Shown here in pieces: positions 21,546 through 32,285 of a stretch of DNA of 64,000 nt. Source of the DNA: Lumbricus rubellus (lineage: Eukaryota > Annelida > Clitellata > Crassiclitellata > Lumbricidae); assembly GCA_945859605.1 (NCBI GenBank), contig OX243815.1, positions 46,393,904-46,457,903 of the forward strand, in the 5' to 3' direction. Below the pieces are notes generated by a model. The model did no database searches and was not told where the DNA came from. It saw only the letters and a program-made list of their open reading frames with translations. Within the stretch, counting starts at the first letter, position 1; the number at the start of each line of letters is the position of its first letter. Position numbers and translations under genes: made by a program.

Positions 21546-23569
21546 AGGATAGGCTTAATTTCACAATTATTGAAAGTAAAGACATTCCTAATATTGAAAA
21601 TCAATGTTTGGAAATTAATACTAATATGGGTCCCATTCAGATTGTTAACATATATATACCTCCTCCGGCTAAGATAAAATATGAAACTCTGAGCAAAATC
21701 TTCGAGAATAAAAGAACAATTGTAGTTGGAGATCTTAATTGTCATAATGAAAGTTGGGGAAGCAGTAAAAACAATACAAATGGTAGAATTTTAGAAACTG
21801 TTATAACAGATAAAAATCTAACGATATTAAACACTGGAAAAGCTACCCATATAACCTCCAATCAATCAGATATTAATTCTGTTATTGATTTAGCGATCAC
21901 ATCACCAGATCTGGCTTTAAATTGTTCCCATTTTGTTGAAAACACATCGCTAGGATCAGATCACCTTCTTGGAATTACAAAAGTCAATGAAATTATAACT
22001 CTTGAAGATAATATGGGAATGCATGCCTGGAATTTTAAAAAAGCAGATTGGAAAAAATTTAAAAGTGAAAGTAAATCTTATATTACAGACAATCTGTTGG
22101 ATGATGATTCAAATAAATGCTTCTTAAATTTAACAGCAGCTCTTTCCGCATTAGCTAATAATGTAATTCCAGTGAAAAGGTATGTGAAAAATAAAAATAA
22201 AAGACATAAACCATTGCCATTTTGGAATGAGAAGTGTGATAAAGCAATATATGAGAGAAATAGAATTCGTAATAAGATGAATAATTCACGAAATTTAGAT
22301 GATTATGTAGAATTTAAAAGACAAAATGCAGTATCAAAAAGAGTGATTGCAGATGAAGCAAGAGTTAGCTGGGAAACCTATTGTGGTGAATTAAATTACC
22401 AATCAAAATTATCATCTATATGGAATATGGCAAGGAGAATGGAAGGCGTGACATCTGCAATATCCATTCCTACCCTACAATATCAAGGCACCAAAGCTGA
22501 ATCAAACTTGCAGAAAGCTAATGTTTTAGGAAAAAATTACTCCTGTGCCAGTAGTAGCTCTAATTATACGGACAAATTCTTATATTATTTACGAAACAAA
22601 AACGATGAAAATGAAATTCTCCCAAATTATTGTAGTAATGGCGCATTGGATTTAAATATGGCCTTCACTATTCGAGAACTTCAAGATGCCATAGACTCAT
22701 CAAAAAATAACAAATCTCCAGGGGAGGATCGTATCCCTTACGATCTTATTAAGCACCTCCATAAAAATGTTCTAAAAGTGTTGGTAACCTTTTACAATAA
22801 AGTTTGGACAACAGGCATACTCCCGAGGGAATGGAATCATGCAATAATTTTACCTATTCTTAAACCTAATAAAGATACTACAGCTCCTGAATCTTATAGA
22901 CCTATCTCACTTACACCAACTCTGTGCAAAATAATGGAAAAAATGATAACAAATCGGTTACAGTGGTTTTTGGAAGCAAATAAACTTCTCACTCCGTATC
23001 AAACTGGTTTTAGAAAGCATAAAAGCACAATAGATCAAGTTCTAAGGCTTCAAGATTATATCCATAAAAAACTTAAAAATAAACAAAATGTTTTGGCTGT
23101 GTTTATAGATTTTGAAAAAGCATATGATATGCTGCACGTTCCAACTTTGTTAGAAAAATTACGAAAAATTGGAATAACAGGAAATACTTTTGATTGGATT
23201 TCTAAATTCTTAACCAACAGAACTTTTCAAGTCAAAGTTGGAATAGAATTATCTGATATATTCTCACAAGAAAATGGAACGCCGCAGGGTTCCGTCATCT
23301 CACCATTATTGTTTTTAATAATGATCAATGATCTGGATCCTGGATTGGAAAATGTAGGACTGTCTTTATTTGCAGATGATAGTGCTATTTTTTATGCAAA
23401 TCGAGATTTGAAATTGCTTCAAAATAAAATCCAAAATGCCATAATTAAAATAGATGATTGGTGCAATGAAAATGGTTTCAAAATATCTGTAAATAAAACC
23501 ACGGGTGTACTATTTACCAAAAGAAAACATTACAAAAGCTGCACATTGCCCTTAATAATAAGGATATAA
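21546..23569 (+). pseudogene. LINE ORF2 N-terminal part: APE endonuclease and RT
   Basis: The frame is open from the element start. Endonuclease remnants: VVGDLNCHNESWG (GDxN-type motif), IDLAITSPDL, and GSDHLLGI (the SDH motif); the first half of the domain is missing. RT: SYRPISLTPTLCKIMEKM near residue 430, GFRKHKSTIDQVLRL, VFIDFEKAYDM, NGTPQGSVISPLLFLIMIND, catalytic FADDSAIF near residue 587. The frame is lost near 23535 by a single-base change in an A run (CATTACAAAAGC), after which the RT thumb continues in another frame. Confidence 0.9.
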
Positions 23570-23570
23570 A

Positions 23571-23865
23571 AATTGAAAATACTGCCAATTTCTTGGGAGT
23601 CATTTTTGATTCTAAATTGAACTGGAAGCCCCATATTGATTACATTGTAATCAAATGTAAAAAGAGAATAAATGTAATGAGGGCTGTGTCAGGGTATAAA
23701 TGGGGAGCCTCAAAGCGGGCACTACTCTCCATCTATAGAGCACTTGTGAGGTCAGTCCTTGACTATGGAGACGTGGCATATGCTACAGCTAGTGCTACAC
23801 AATTGAAAAGGCTGCAAAATGTACAATCTGAGGCTTTGCGGTTGGCTTGTGGAACAGCTAAAGGC
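23571..23865 (+). pseudogene. LINE ORF2 middle part after the frameshift
   Basis: Continues the protein: NTANFLGVIFDSKLNWKPHI, KCKKRINVMRAVSG, LLSIYRALVRSVLDYGDVAY, then QLKRLQNVQSEALRLACG. It would join the next part but runs into the 70-bp repetition and the gap. Confidence 0.85.
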
Positions 23866-23972
23866 TACACAATTGAAAAGGCTGCAAAATGTACAATCTG
23901 AGGCTTTGCGGTTGGCTTGTGGAACAGCTAAAGGCTACACAATTGAAAAGGCTGCAAAATGTACAATCTGAG
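23795..23972 (+). repeat. 70-bp direct repetition next to the gap
   Basis: A 70-bp unit starting CTACACAATTGAAAAGG begins at 23795, 23865 and 23935; the third is cut by the Ns. Because 70 is not a multiple of 3 it breaks the frame. No other LINE copy has it. Most likely an assembly error at the contig end. Confidence 0.85.
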
Positions 23973-24172
23973 NNNNNNNNNNNNNNNNNNNNNNNNNNNN
24001 NNNNNNNNNNNNNNNNNNNNNNNNNNNNNNNNNNNNNNNNNNNNNNNNNNNNNNNNNNNNNNNNNNNNNNNNNNNNNNNNNNNNNNNNNNNNNNNNNNNN
24101 NNNNNNNNNNNNNNNNNNNNNNNNNNNNNNNNNNNNNNNNNNNNNNNNNNNNNNNNNNNNNNNNNNNNNNNN
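23973..24172. other. Assembly gap, 200 N
   Basis: Run of N inside the LINE. The missing piece should code for only a short stretch between LACGTAKG and CGEVPLHLRR. Confidence 1.
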
Positions 24173-25381
24173 TGTGGAGAGGTGCCCCTCCACCTACGTC
24201 GATTGAGTAACTCAATCAAGTTTGGATCAAAAATATTAGGTTCAAATGATCATCCAGCAGCAGAAACTATGCGAGATCACTGGTCAAATTACTATTGTGC
24301 ATCTTCTGTGAAACAAAATTCTATTTTTAAAAGAACTGAACATTTCTTTTCAATTATATCCGAATCATTTAAATCTCCAACTTTTCAGTCAACCGCTCCA
24401 TGGTTTAACAGAACCACTAAAGTCGATCTGTCCTTGAAAAAACATATAAACAAAAAGAAGGACTCTCCTAACATTATGTCATCACTATCATTAAGATTAA
24501 TTGATAAATATGTTGATCGCACATCAATCTATACAGATGGCTCTAAAATTGAAAATATCGTTTCTGCAGCTTTCTATATACCCTCCATGAATTCTCACAA
24601 CGTTTATAGGATAGCAGATAACTCCTCAATTTATTCTGCTGAATTAACGGCCATTATTGAAGCGACAAAATGGATTATCCAAAATGAAAATGTGAATGAA
24701 ACTGCAAATGCAAATAAGTATATTATATATACTGATTCATTAAGTGTGGCCACATCTATAAAAGAAAACAAGTCTTGTTCACGGCCTAATTTATTTCTGG
24801 AATTTATAGATAATGTTAAAAAACTTAAAAGCAGCAGTATAATCATAGCATGGATCCCTAGTCATATTGGATTATCTGGAAATGAAATGGCAGACACCCT
24901 AGCAAAGAAAGGGCAAGAATTAGAGGAGGTCAATTCAACAAATTATTTGGAATTAAAGGAAATCTATTCGTTAATTAAAAAATATGTTATTAATTTATGG
25001 CAAATTGAATACGACAATGAACGAAAAGGGCGTTTTTATAAATCGATCCAACCTTTGGTATCAACTGATATAAAATTTATGGACTCCATAAGAAAAAGAG
25101 AAGTTCAAATTACCAGACTTAGAATGGGGCATGTCCTTACTAACTCCTGGTTGAAAGTGATAGGTAAAAGCCAAACAGACCTTTGTTCTAAATGCCAAGT
25201 GCCTGAAACAATCGAACATGTGCTGTTTGCTTGTAAAAAGAATGACATTTCAATCCTACTGCTTAAAAAATGTGTAGAGAAAAAAGTGGAATGTACTGTT
25301 AAAAATATATTCTCTAATCAAGATATTTATCTTGAAGCTTATAATATACTTATGACCATAACTAATGGAAAAATTATGTAA
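24173..25381 (+). CDS. LINE ORF2 C-terminal part: RNase H and CCHC-like end
   Basis: Opens with CGEVPLHLRRLSNSIKFGSK and stays open about 400 codons. RNase H: IYTDGSKIEN (Asp), YSAELTAIIEA (Glu), IYTDSLSVATS (Asp), GNEMADTLAK (Asp). C-terminal LCSKCQVPETIEHVLFAC. Differs clearly in sequence from the family A protein at 17969 while keeping the same domain order. Near-identical to the copy at 54192. Confidence 0.9.
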   Translation, partial: CGEVPLHLRRLSNSIKFGSKILGSNDHPAAETMRDHWSNYYCASSVKQNSIFKRTEHFFSIISESFKSPTFQSTAPWFNRTTKVDLSLKKHINKKKDSPNIMSSLSLRLIDKYVDRTSIYTDGSKIENIVSAAFYIPSMNSHNVYRIADNSSIYSAELTAIIEATKWIIQNENVNETANANKYIIYTDSLSVATSIKENKSCSRPNLFLEFIDNVKKLKSSSIIIAWIPSHIGLSGNEMADTLAKKGQELEEVNSTNYLELKEIYSLIKKYVINLWQIEYDNERKGRFYKSIQPLVSTDIKFMDSIRKREVQITRLRMGHVLTNSWLKVIGKSQTDLCSKCQVPETIEHVLFACKKNDISILLLKKCVEKKVECTVKNIFSNQDIYLEAYNILMTITNGKIM

Positions 25382-26089
25382 GAAGTATTGCATATGAATT
25401 ATAATTTTAGTTGTATTTGTTGTGTGTTTGTGTGTGTGTATGTGTTTGTGTGTATGTGTCTGTGTTAACTAATTCTGTAATAGATTAAATAGGCATTGAA
25501 TAAAATGATTTTTGCTATTATTGTTAAGCTTATAGATGATGGCTGAATGATTTGATTTTCATATAAATGTTTAATATCTAATCTATTTGCTTATATATGT
25601 ATTAATTAAAAATAAATAAAATAAAAATCAGGAAATGAATGTATAGTTAAATATATGCATGCATGTTAAATAGTGACACTAAATAATGACCAATGCATCA
25701 AAGAGGATCTACAGCAACCACCTTATGAACACTGTCGCCATGGACATAGATCATCATACAAATTCCAGAAAAGAACAATGAAAAGAAAACAGATAGACAA
25801 TAAAGACAGAAACTGCGGAACATTTAAACAACAGTGAACTGAAATATATTGATACCGTAACTTTAAAGACGTCAACAGCCTTTGTAGCTATAAGATGTCG
25901 TTAAACTGTTGAATAATAAAAGTAGCCTAATTATCTTTAGCTTATGAACATTGCCATTATAAAGTCTTTTTAAAACAAGTACCCTATTGAAATTCGTCAT
26001 GCTATTGCCAATTGTGATTGCTAAGCAGACATCGCTAAACACAATTGTCCACCATTGAGTTTGCACGCACTTGGGCATGTCTTCAGACA

Positions 26090-26176
26090 GAATCAGACAT
26101 ACATAGAGACAGACGGACAGAGAGACCGAGTCAGACATATATACATGTAGAGACAGGCAGACAGACGGACATACAG

Positions 26177-26207
<31 letters not shown>

Positions 26208-26301
26208 CACAGACAGACAGACAGAGACAGACAGAGACAGACATACATACAGACAGACAGACAGACAGACATACATAGAGACAGGCAGACAGACAGACAT
26301 A
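26090..26301. repeat. (ACAG)n microsatellite
   Basis: Imperfect CAGACAGA tract; frames on both strands here are repeat products. Confidence 0.9.
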
Positions 26302-26318
26302 AGGCAATGTTGGGTTGG

Positions 26319-26415
26319 CGTCAACATCCTTGGTTGCTACTAGGTGTCATCAAATAATCTAGAACACGAAGCTTCTTTTGACACCGTCAAAATGCTTTCC
26401 ACTGATACGATCTTA
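26319..26415 (-). promoter_or_regulatory. TATA module
   Basis: A box 26319-26360 (GGCGTCAACATCCTTGG, ending TGTCATCAAATAATC), GACACC at 26380, weak TATA (GATCTTAAT near 26405). Confidence 0.5.
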
Positions 26416-26499
26416 ATTTTTTTTTCACACCGAAGATCTAAACATTGATTCCTGGTAAAATGGACGATGTCATTGAACTGGTAAAATATTAATGTGCGT

Positions 26500-26610
26500 C
26501 TACATTGAAATTGCAAATGTATGCCAATGCTAAACCTCTAAGTGTATACATACATGTATATTGAGTAATACATGTATATGTTTATCTACATTGAATTTGC
26601 AAATCTATGC
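26500..26610. repeat. Inter-module degenerate minisatellite
   Basis: Repeated CTACATTGAA...TTGCAAAT...TATGC units of roughly 25-30 bp. The same kind of tract occurs at 28020-28140, 61755-61885, 62040-62170 and 63000-63190. Confidence 0.5.
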
Positions 26611-26659
26611 TTAGTATATTTATTCTGTATGTAGGCCTACTTATGAGTACTTGCTCATA

Positions 26660-26875
26660 GCGTCCGTTCAATATTTTAAGACATAGACGCTCCTGACTAC
26701 AGCACGGACACTTAATGCAAGTTTCACGCCGCATGAGCAATTGCGAGTTAAGGACTCTGAAGGTCCCTTTGTGGTAGCTTGAGGCGGATACGAACCCTCA
26801 TCCTTCCGGCTCCAAGGCTCCGAACATACCTCTACCACGCCCAACAGAAATACACTGGACCAGCAAATATACGTC
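26660..26875 (-). mobile_element. SINE (GCGGTGGTGTAGTGG family), diverged
   Basis: Reverse complement of the family: GTTTCACGCCGC, GAGCAATTGCGAGT, CCTTCCGGCTCCAAGGC, CTCTACCACGCCC. Confidence 0.7.
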
Positions 26876-26889
26876 CATAACTCCATATT

Positions 26890-27861
26890 GAACCTTTATA
26901 ATTGCACTTCTACATTTTTTAGGTGAGTGCATGTACATGACATTGTATGCATTACATTTGTAAATGAGCGTTTTTATTCAACATGGCATTCTAAACGTTC
27001 GTCCTTGTCAACAAAATGTCGACAAGAATGGAGCAAACGGCGGCTGCTTAAACACCATGAAAAAGATTTTCAAAAATGCTATATTAATTATTCAGACGCA
27101 ATTTTCATTTGAATAACCAACCGCGGATGGCGAAAACGTAAACCAACATCGAATCTATGAAAATATTACTTTGCTGAAATTCCGAGTAGTTTATAACTGC
27201 ATCTGATTGCTTCTGCAACGCTAAGTCAGTTGCCCCTGCTGATTATCGCTCCACAAAATTGTCTCCATTTTAACTTGAGATCAAGTCTTTTTGAAGATAC
27301 ATGTATGCCAATATTGTCATAATCTAATCTTATATAATCTGATGTGATCAAGTCTTCTGTGTTCTGTAGTCCAGTCCATTTGAGCCTAGTGTAATCTGAT
27401 CTATAACATTCTGTTATTTTCTAATCTAGGCCTAGTCAAATCTAATCAATCGAATCTAATTCATTTCAATGTACTCTCAATTAATCTCATCCAATATAAT
27501 GTACCTTATTTATATTCTTTTTTTAATCAAATCTAATAATTATAATCTAATCTAAAAATCTGATCCAAACATTCTCTTATCTCATGACTTGCATAGCTCC
27601 ATCATCATAGGATCTCAAGTAGAGTCAAGTTTCATTGCTGCGTCGTTGGTCCACCTATATTAAAGAAGACCTGCTTTGAACAATAAAAATAATTTATGTC
27701 TGTTTCGAACCTACAAATATTTGTTTATCTTCTTTGAAACGACAGGTCTACTTTCAACCAGTTAATGTTGGTCAACTTTGAAGCTATAAAGTTGGTGACT
27801 TTAAACCATCCATTCTATAATAATTTTTATAAGGAGAGAATAATTATGGCGAGGTTTATTG
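26890..27861. other. No gene; TAATCTAATC-rich stretch
   Basis: 27320-27560 is a degenerate run of AATCTAAT/TCAAATCT words, also seen near 31540-31560. No coding signal. Confidence 0.4.
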
Positions 27862-27975
27862 TCAATGACCTTGGCAGCCACAAGATGACGTTATTGCGTG
27901 AGGTAAAGTTTGTTGGACACCTTTTAATCGCTATCAAAATGTGCTATATTAAATTTCCAGTCACATTTCAATTGC
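27862..27975 (-). promoter_or_regulatory. TATA module
   Basis: A box 27862-27900 (GGCAGCCACAAGATGACGTT), GACACC at 27916, TATATTAAA at 27945 (24 bp), CCAGTCACATTTC. Confidence 0.65.
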
Positions 27976-28019
27976 TGTCACTTTGGGTTAGGATCCTGTA
28001 AATGTGCGTCTACATATTA

Positions 28020-28140
28020 TTATAACCAGTAGGTTTACTCAATTCTACATTGAATCTGTAATAATTACACGTCTGCATTGAGCCATTAATTGAACGTATG
28101 CATTGAGCCATTAATTGAACGTATGCATTGAGCCCGTTGC
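28020..28140. repeat. Inter-module degenerate minisatellite
   Basis: Contains a perfect tandem pair of a 26-bp unit, GCATTGAGCCATTAATTG plus AACGTAT, between 28076 and 28128. Confidence 0.65.
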
Positions 28141-28248
28141 AAGTGAAGGATTTGCTCGAGGCCCTATACGCGGCAGCTGGAGGGGGATTGGAACGTGGAA
28201 CCCTCCGACTACAAGGCACCGAACGCACCAATACAGCACCGCGCTTCA
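28135..28248 (-). mobile_element. SINE (GCGGTGGTGTAGTGG family), fragment
   Basis: GCAAGTGAAGGATTTGCTCG, CCCTCCGACTACAAGGC and CACCGCGC match the reverse complement of the SINE head and middle, strongly diverged. Confidence 0.55.
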
Positions 28249-28506
28249 CAATTATCACATCTCCTTCAATCGTTTTGATACCTAGATGAAGAAGGATTTG
28301 AACTGAAATTCCTCAAGGGTTGTTTTCCTTTATCAACGTCCTCGAAAGAAATTTCGAAACTATATTTTGAAATCAGATAATATGGAGCTGCATAATCTGC
28401 TGTAAAGGCTGGTTAATTTGAACCTGTAAGTCGTCCAACCCAGTGAGTGAAAACTATCAGTTTGACAGTCAAGAGATTCGCGAAATAATATGGAAGTGTT
28501 TCTTTG

Positions 28507-28560
28507 GACACATTCAAAACGCTTTTGAGTGATATTATATTAACTCAAAAGACTGATTGA
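28507..28560 (-). promoter_or_regulatory. TATA module
   Basis: GACACATTCAAAACGC at 28507, GATATTATATTAA near 28531. Confidence 0.5.
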
Positions 28561-28856
28561 AATTATATTACCTCTGAGAAATTATCTATTCTTTAACTCA
28601 AACTGATTAAATTTAATAGCTTTTGATCGACATACCTGAAATTCCTCTGAGGTTACTCTCCAATCTCAACATTTCCAAACCTCTTAATCCATCAAATTCC
28701 TCTAAGTCAAAGAAATCTTGGACACGTCGTTGGCTGTGTGTGTTTACGAGAAACATTTTCGATAATTACGACTCGTAGAAATTGAAGGTCATAATTTCGG
28801 AAGATTTATTATTCGCTGGGAATAATGAACATTATAAAAGACAAGAAGACTGTTTC

Positions 28857-28990
28857 TAAGACAAGATAAGATAAGAATATTCTTTAATAATTATACCAAT
28901 TGCTATCCGCATTTTGGTGTACATACATGTTATAATAAACAAACGTACATAATTTCTATATCCAATCAATGTCAAAATGTTTTCAAATAG
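28857..28990 (+). repeat. Dispersed ~125-bp repeat, copy 2
   Basis: Partner of 14148-14280; starts AGACAAGATAAGATAAGAAT. Confidence 0.55.
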
Positions 28991-29239
28991 GACATTTCAC
29001 ACTGCGGCATGGAATGCAACGAGGTGTGTTCAAGAATCTAGATTGCTGTATCGCCACTTTAAATTAGTTAAAAATTAAAGTAGGCATTCGCTGTGTGTAA
29101 TAACGCTGCTGATTGGCCTTTCCCTCCTCCAATGGGCTAGCTTTGGACTGGCATTACCGGAATTCGGACGCCTTTAGTTTCAACGATAGGTAGTCGATGT
29201 TGACATTATGGAATGGTGTCAGTTACCCAAGAATTAATT

Positions 29240-29350
29240 AAAAATTAAAATATATCATTATGCAATGTGTCGTTTTAGAGGTGTCTAAGTCTCTGGGGAG
29301 AGCATTACAAGTTCTAGTGTATCATCTTGTGGCCGCCAGGGTCGTTGAAA
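29240..29350 (+). promoter_or_regulatory. TATA module, reverse orientation
   Basis: AAAATATATCAT near 29247, GGTGTC at 29280, then CATCTTGTGGCCGCCAGG and GTCGTTGA (A box in reverse) at 29324-29347. The promoter-like order is complete on the + strand. Confidence 0.6.
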
Positions 29351-29553
29351 CACACCTGGTTGCAACCAGCACAATTATAAGAATCACAAATAAATGTTTG
29401 AATACAACGCAATACAATGCTGCACAATTGCGACTCTGTGTCACAGCAGAGTCGATTCGTGACGTAGTAGCCACAGGACTGTGAATTATGCTTCTGTATA
29501 ACTACAGCTCTTTGCCTGTTTTTTTAATTAAACGAAGATACATAGCTCTACAT

Positions 29554-30276
29554 CAGTGATTCCCAACCTGTGTGCCGCGGCACACTAGTGTGCCGCGAGA
29601 ACTTTTCAGGTGTGCCGCGGGAAAATTCTAAAATGTGTAATTAATAATGATTCAAAGCAAGACATCCGGAAACATCATTACTGCAACATCAAAACTTAAG
29701 TCAGTTGGTCTTAAGCTCTCACACTGTAGCAGGTTAAGATCCCCAACAGAAATCTTGATTGTTTTCCCACAGTCATTGAATCTCAGTTTTAAAAGAAAGT
29801 TGCACCTAAAATACTAAACACATTCATAGACCAGCACTACAGCATTAGACCTAACTCCCTTCGCTTGCAATCGACAATTTTGACTGGGTAACATGGGCGG
29901 AGTTTGGTTTCCTTTGGGGGGGGGGGGCTAAAAACTTGGGCTATATTTGAAGCGAAGACTCAAATTTTTTCCTCTACCCCAAAAAGTTGATGTTTTTGGC
30001 AAGTATGATTGTCGTCTCTAGAGCCTCATTTCAATTTGATCTGCTGAGTAGTCTATTATTTAGATAAAAATTAAATTAAAATTAGAATATTATTAAATAA
30101 TCAATCAATCAATCAATCCTTTATTGATCACCGTATACATGTATACGGTGATAATAGTGACAAATAGATAATAGTGACAAATAGAGTTAAAAAATTGATA
30201 ATTATGATTAAGTGTGCCGCGAAATTTTTTATTCCTTCTTAGTGTGCCGCAAGGCAAAAAAGGTTGGGAATCACTG
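29554..30276. mobile_element. hAT-like non-autonomous element, 723 bp
   Basis: Perfect 8-bp target duplication CTCTACAT at 29546-29553 and 30277-30284. Ends CAGTGATTCCCAACCT and AGGTTGGGAATCACTG are a 15-16-bp inverted repeat of the hAT type. Subterminal GTGTGCCGCG words repeat at both ends. No transposase. An internal 26-bp perfect palindrome lies at 30127-30152 (centre CCGTATACATGTATACGG). Confidence 0.95.
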
Positions 30277-30544
30277 CTCTACATGCACATTGCACACTTG
30301 ATTCTCTGGACTGTCGTAATCGGATTGGTTCGATCAATGCTCAATCAGTGATTTAATTGCAACCATTTTAGACAACAGTTTTAATGTATCCAAAGTCAAT
30401 TAATTCTTAGCGATAATTAGAGACCAAGGAGTGAAACAAAGAATGCCCTTTCTCCTTTTGTTCGCTCTACACTTCTTTCTGGTAGTATCTCCTCTGCTTT
30501 GTCTCTTCTCAAAACCTGTTTCTTCTCGCGGGCCTTGCACACTG

Positions 30545-30603
30545 GGAGCGCCTCTGAACGGTTCACCCTACTAGAGGCGCTTTATAAAAAAATGTTTAAA
30601 TAC
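30545..30603 (+). repeat. L2-like LINE/SINE tail remnant
   Basis: GGAGCGCCTCTGAACGG...AGGCGCTTTATAAA, same tail type as at 4279. Confidence 0.45.
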
Positions 30604-30732
30604 AAAAAGGAGAAAATTTAAAATGCACCGCTGTATCCGAATGTTTTTAGCGCCAGCTTGTAGACGCAGTGCTTGCATTAGATGTGCTCGAATAATTATT
30701 ACAATGTAGCACTTTGGTTGAATCTGAAGTAA

Positions 30733-30790
30733 TATAAATGTGCAGCGATAAATAAAAAATCTCATATTTATTTTAACGGTGTCTAAGCAG
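30733..30790 (+). promoter_or_regulatory. TATA module, reverse orientation, weak
   Basis: GGTGTCTAAG at 30779; the nearest TATA candidates are TATAAATG at 30733 and CATATTTA at 30763, neither at the usual spacing. Confidence 0.35.
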
Positions 30791-30819
30791 GGCTCTGATA
30801 TATCAACGCGTTTAGCGTC

Positions 30820-31857
30820 ATGCAATGGCCGAAAAGAATGTTGAGGTTCTTAAGGTACAGAGTGGACTGTCCCCTTAGCTCTGTTGCTCACGAGTATTAT
30901 AGAAGTGGGGTTTCAAGTAATGCTACAAATTATTATATAAAAACACAACAATTTATCCAGTTATGGGAATTTATCCAGTTATGGGTAAAGAACGGTTGTG
31001 TCAACAGCCATCGCATCTATAGTCTATCAACTGGGATGGATCCATAGCCTAACGAAAGCTTATTGCAACATGGCCACAGAAACAATTTCTTGACAATGAT
31101 TATTACATTTTTCTCATAAAAGTCATCGCAGTCATAGCGTAATTAGAAAGTCGGTTTTTGAGTTTCCCTAGAGATGACACATTTTTCACATTGCGGGGGT
31201 GGGGGGGGGGGGGGGGGAGAGGGAGATCGCCCAAAATAAAAGCTAATGCATTCTCGTGTCTTCCACGTTGCGATACGTTGACATCTTGCTCTAAAAGACA
31301 CTGACAGGCCGGTATTTCATGTCGAACTGGATTTTATTCGACAGACGGTGGGGACAGAAATGTACGAGAGGATTCTCGTGGTGACACTCTTGATGCGAGG
31401 TGAATAGTCATTTTCAGAGATTGGAATGCCCGTCCCGGGAGTTTAGATGCTCGTAGGATGGTCATTGGTCACGCAGCATCGTCTAAGCATTGAGTCACTT
31501 TTCATTGAATACCCGACATTACTCTGTCTGCAGGTCAACTGGAGACAAATCTAATCTAATCCAATTGAATCTGATAATTATAATTATTACCGTGTATCCA
31601 ATCTTAACTCATTTAAAACGTTACGATCAAATCTGTTTTCTTGCATGGAAAATATATCCATGATTCATTGACGCTGTAACCTCGGTCTACCGTGAACCTG
31701 TTATGAAGACAACAAAATACTTTGAACACTTCGAACTTAAATATGTTCATTATCACTCTAATTTGAACAAGCTTATGTTGGTCTACTATTATACGAAGCT
31801 GGATGATCATTGTGTTTGTCTCTTTTACATGTAAGCTAAGTTAAATTAAAAATCGTG
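30820..31857. other. No gene; poly-G run at 31194-31219
   Basis: Interrupted run of about 25 G. Nothing else recognised. Confidence 0.4.
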
Positions 31858-31910
31858 AACACCTTCAAAACGCTTTCTACGGACACAATATTAATTTGTT
31901 ACCAGCAACA
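31858..31910 (-). promoter_or_regulatory. TATA module
   Basis: AACACCTTCAAAACGC at 31858, AATATTAATTTG from 31888. Confidence 0.55.
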
Positions 31911-32010
31911 AATTCTTAAATTTTAAACATGAAAATCGTTCTTCCAAGTGGATTGTCATAATAAGATAGCGTTTACGACCATGGCGGCAACGATGAGGGC
32001 AGCGCTTTTG

Positions 32011-32062
32011 AACACCTTCAAAACGTTTTCTACTGACACGATATTAATTTGTCGTCCTTCAC
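32011..32062 (-). promoter_or_regulatory. TATA module, 153 bp from the previous one
   Basis: AACACCTTCAAAACG at 32011, ATATTAATTT at 32041, GTCGTCCTTCAC. The closest pair of same-strand modules in the window. Confidence 0.6.
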
Positions 32063-32285
32063 AATTTTTAACTTAACATTCCGCAATATTTTTCAAACAT
32101 GAAAATGTAAGCTTACGTCTACGCTGATCAAAATTAATGAAGGGCATTGAAGGCCTATAATATTATAATACGCTTACATTGATCCTCCAAAAATTAATGT
32201 GCGTACGTACCAGGCCTGCAAGTGTACAATACTTTTTAAAATTTAATGTGCGCCTATGTTACACGTGAACTATGTGTATACTGTA

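Larger units (their letters stand above)
21534..25933 (+). mobile_element. I-like LINE, longest copy (family B)
   Basis: Target duplication GTAGCCTAATTA at 21534-21545 and 25922-25933. The 4.4-kb body begins inside the APE endonuclease and runs through RT and RNase H to a tail GTTGAATAATAAA. It contains a 200-N gap at 23973-24172 preceded by a suspicious 70-bp repetition. The 3' UTR has a (TGTG)-rich stretch and the A box copy GACGTCAACAGCC...GATGTCGTTAAAC at 25868-25907. Confidence 0.95.

Noticed and set aside
26045..26327. Cys/Leu/Ser-rich and Asp/Arg/Gln-rich proteins
   Set aside because: Translations of (ACAG)n on the two strands.
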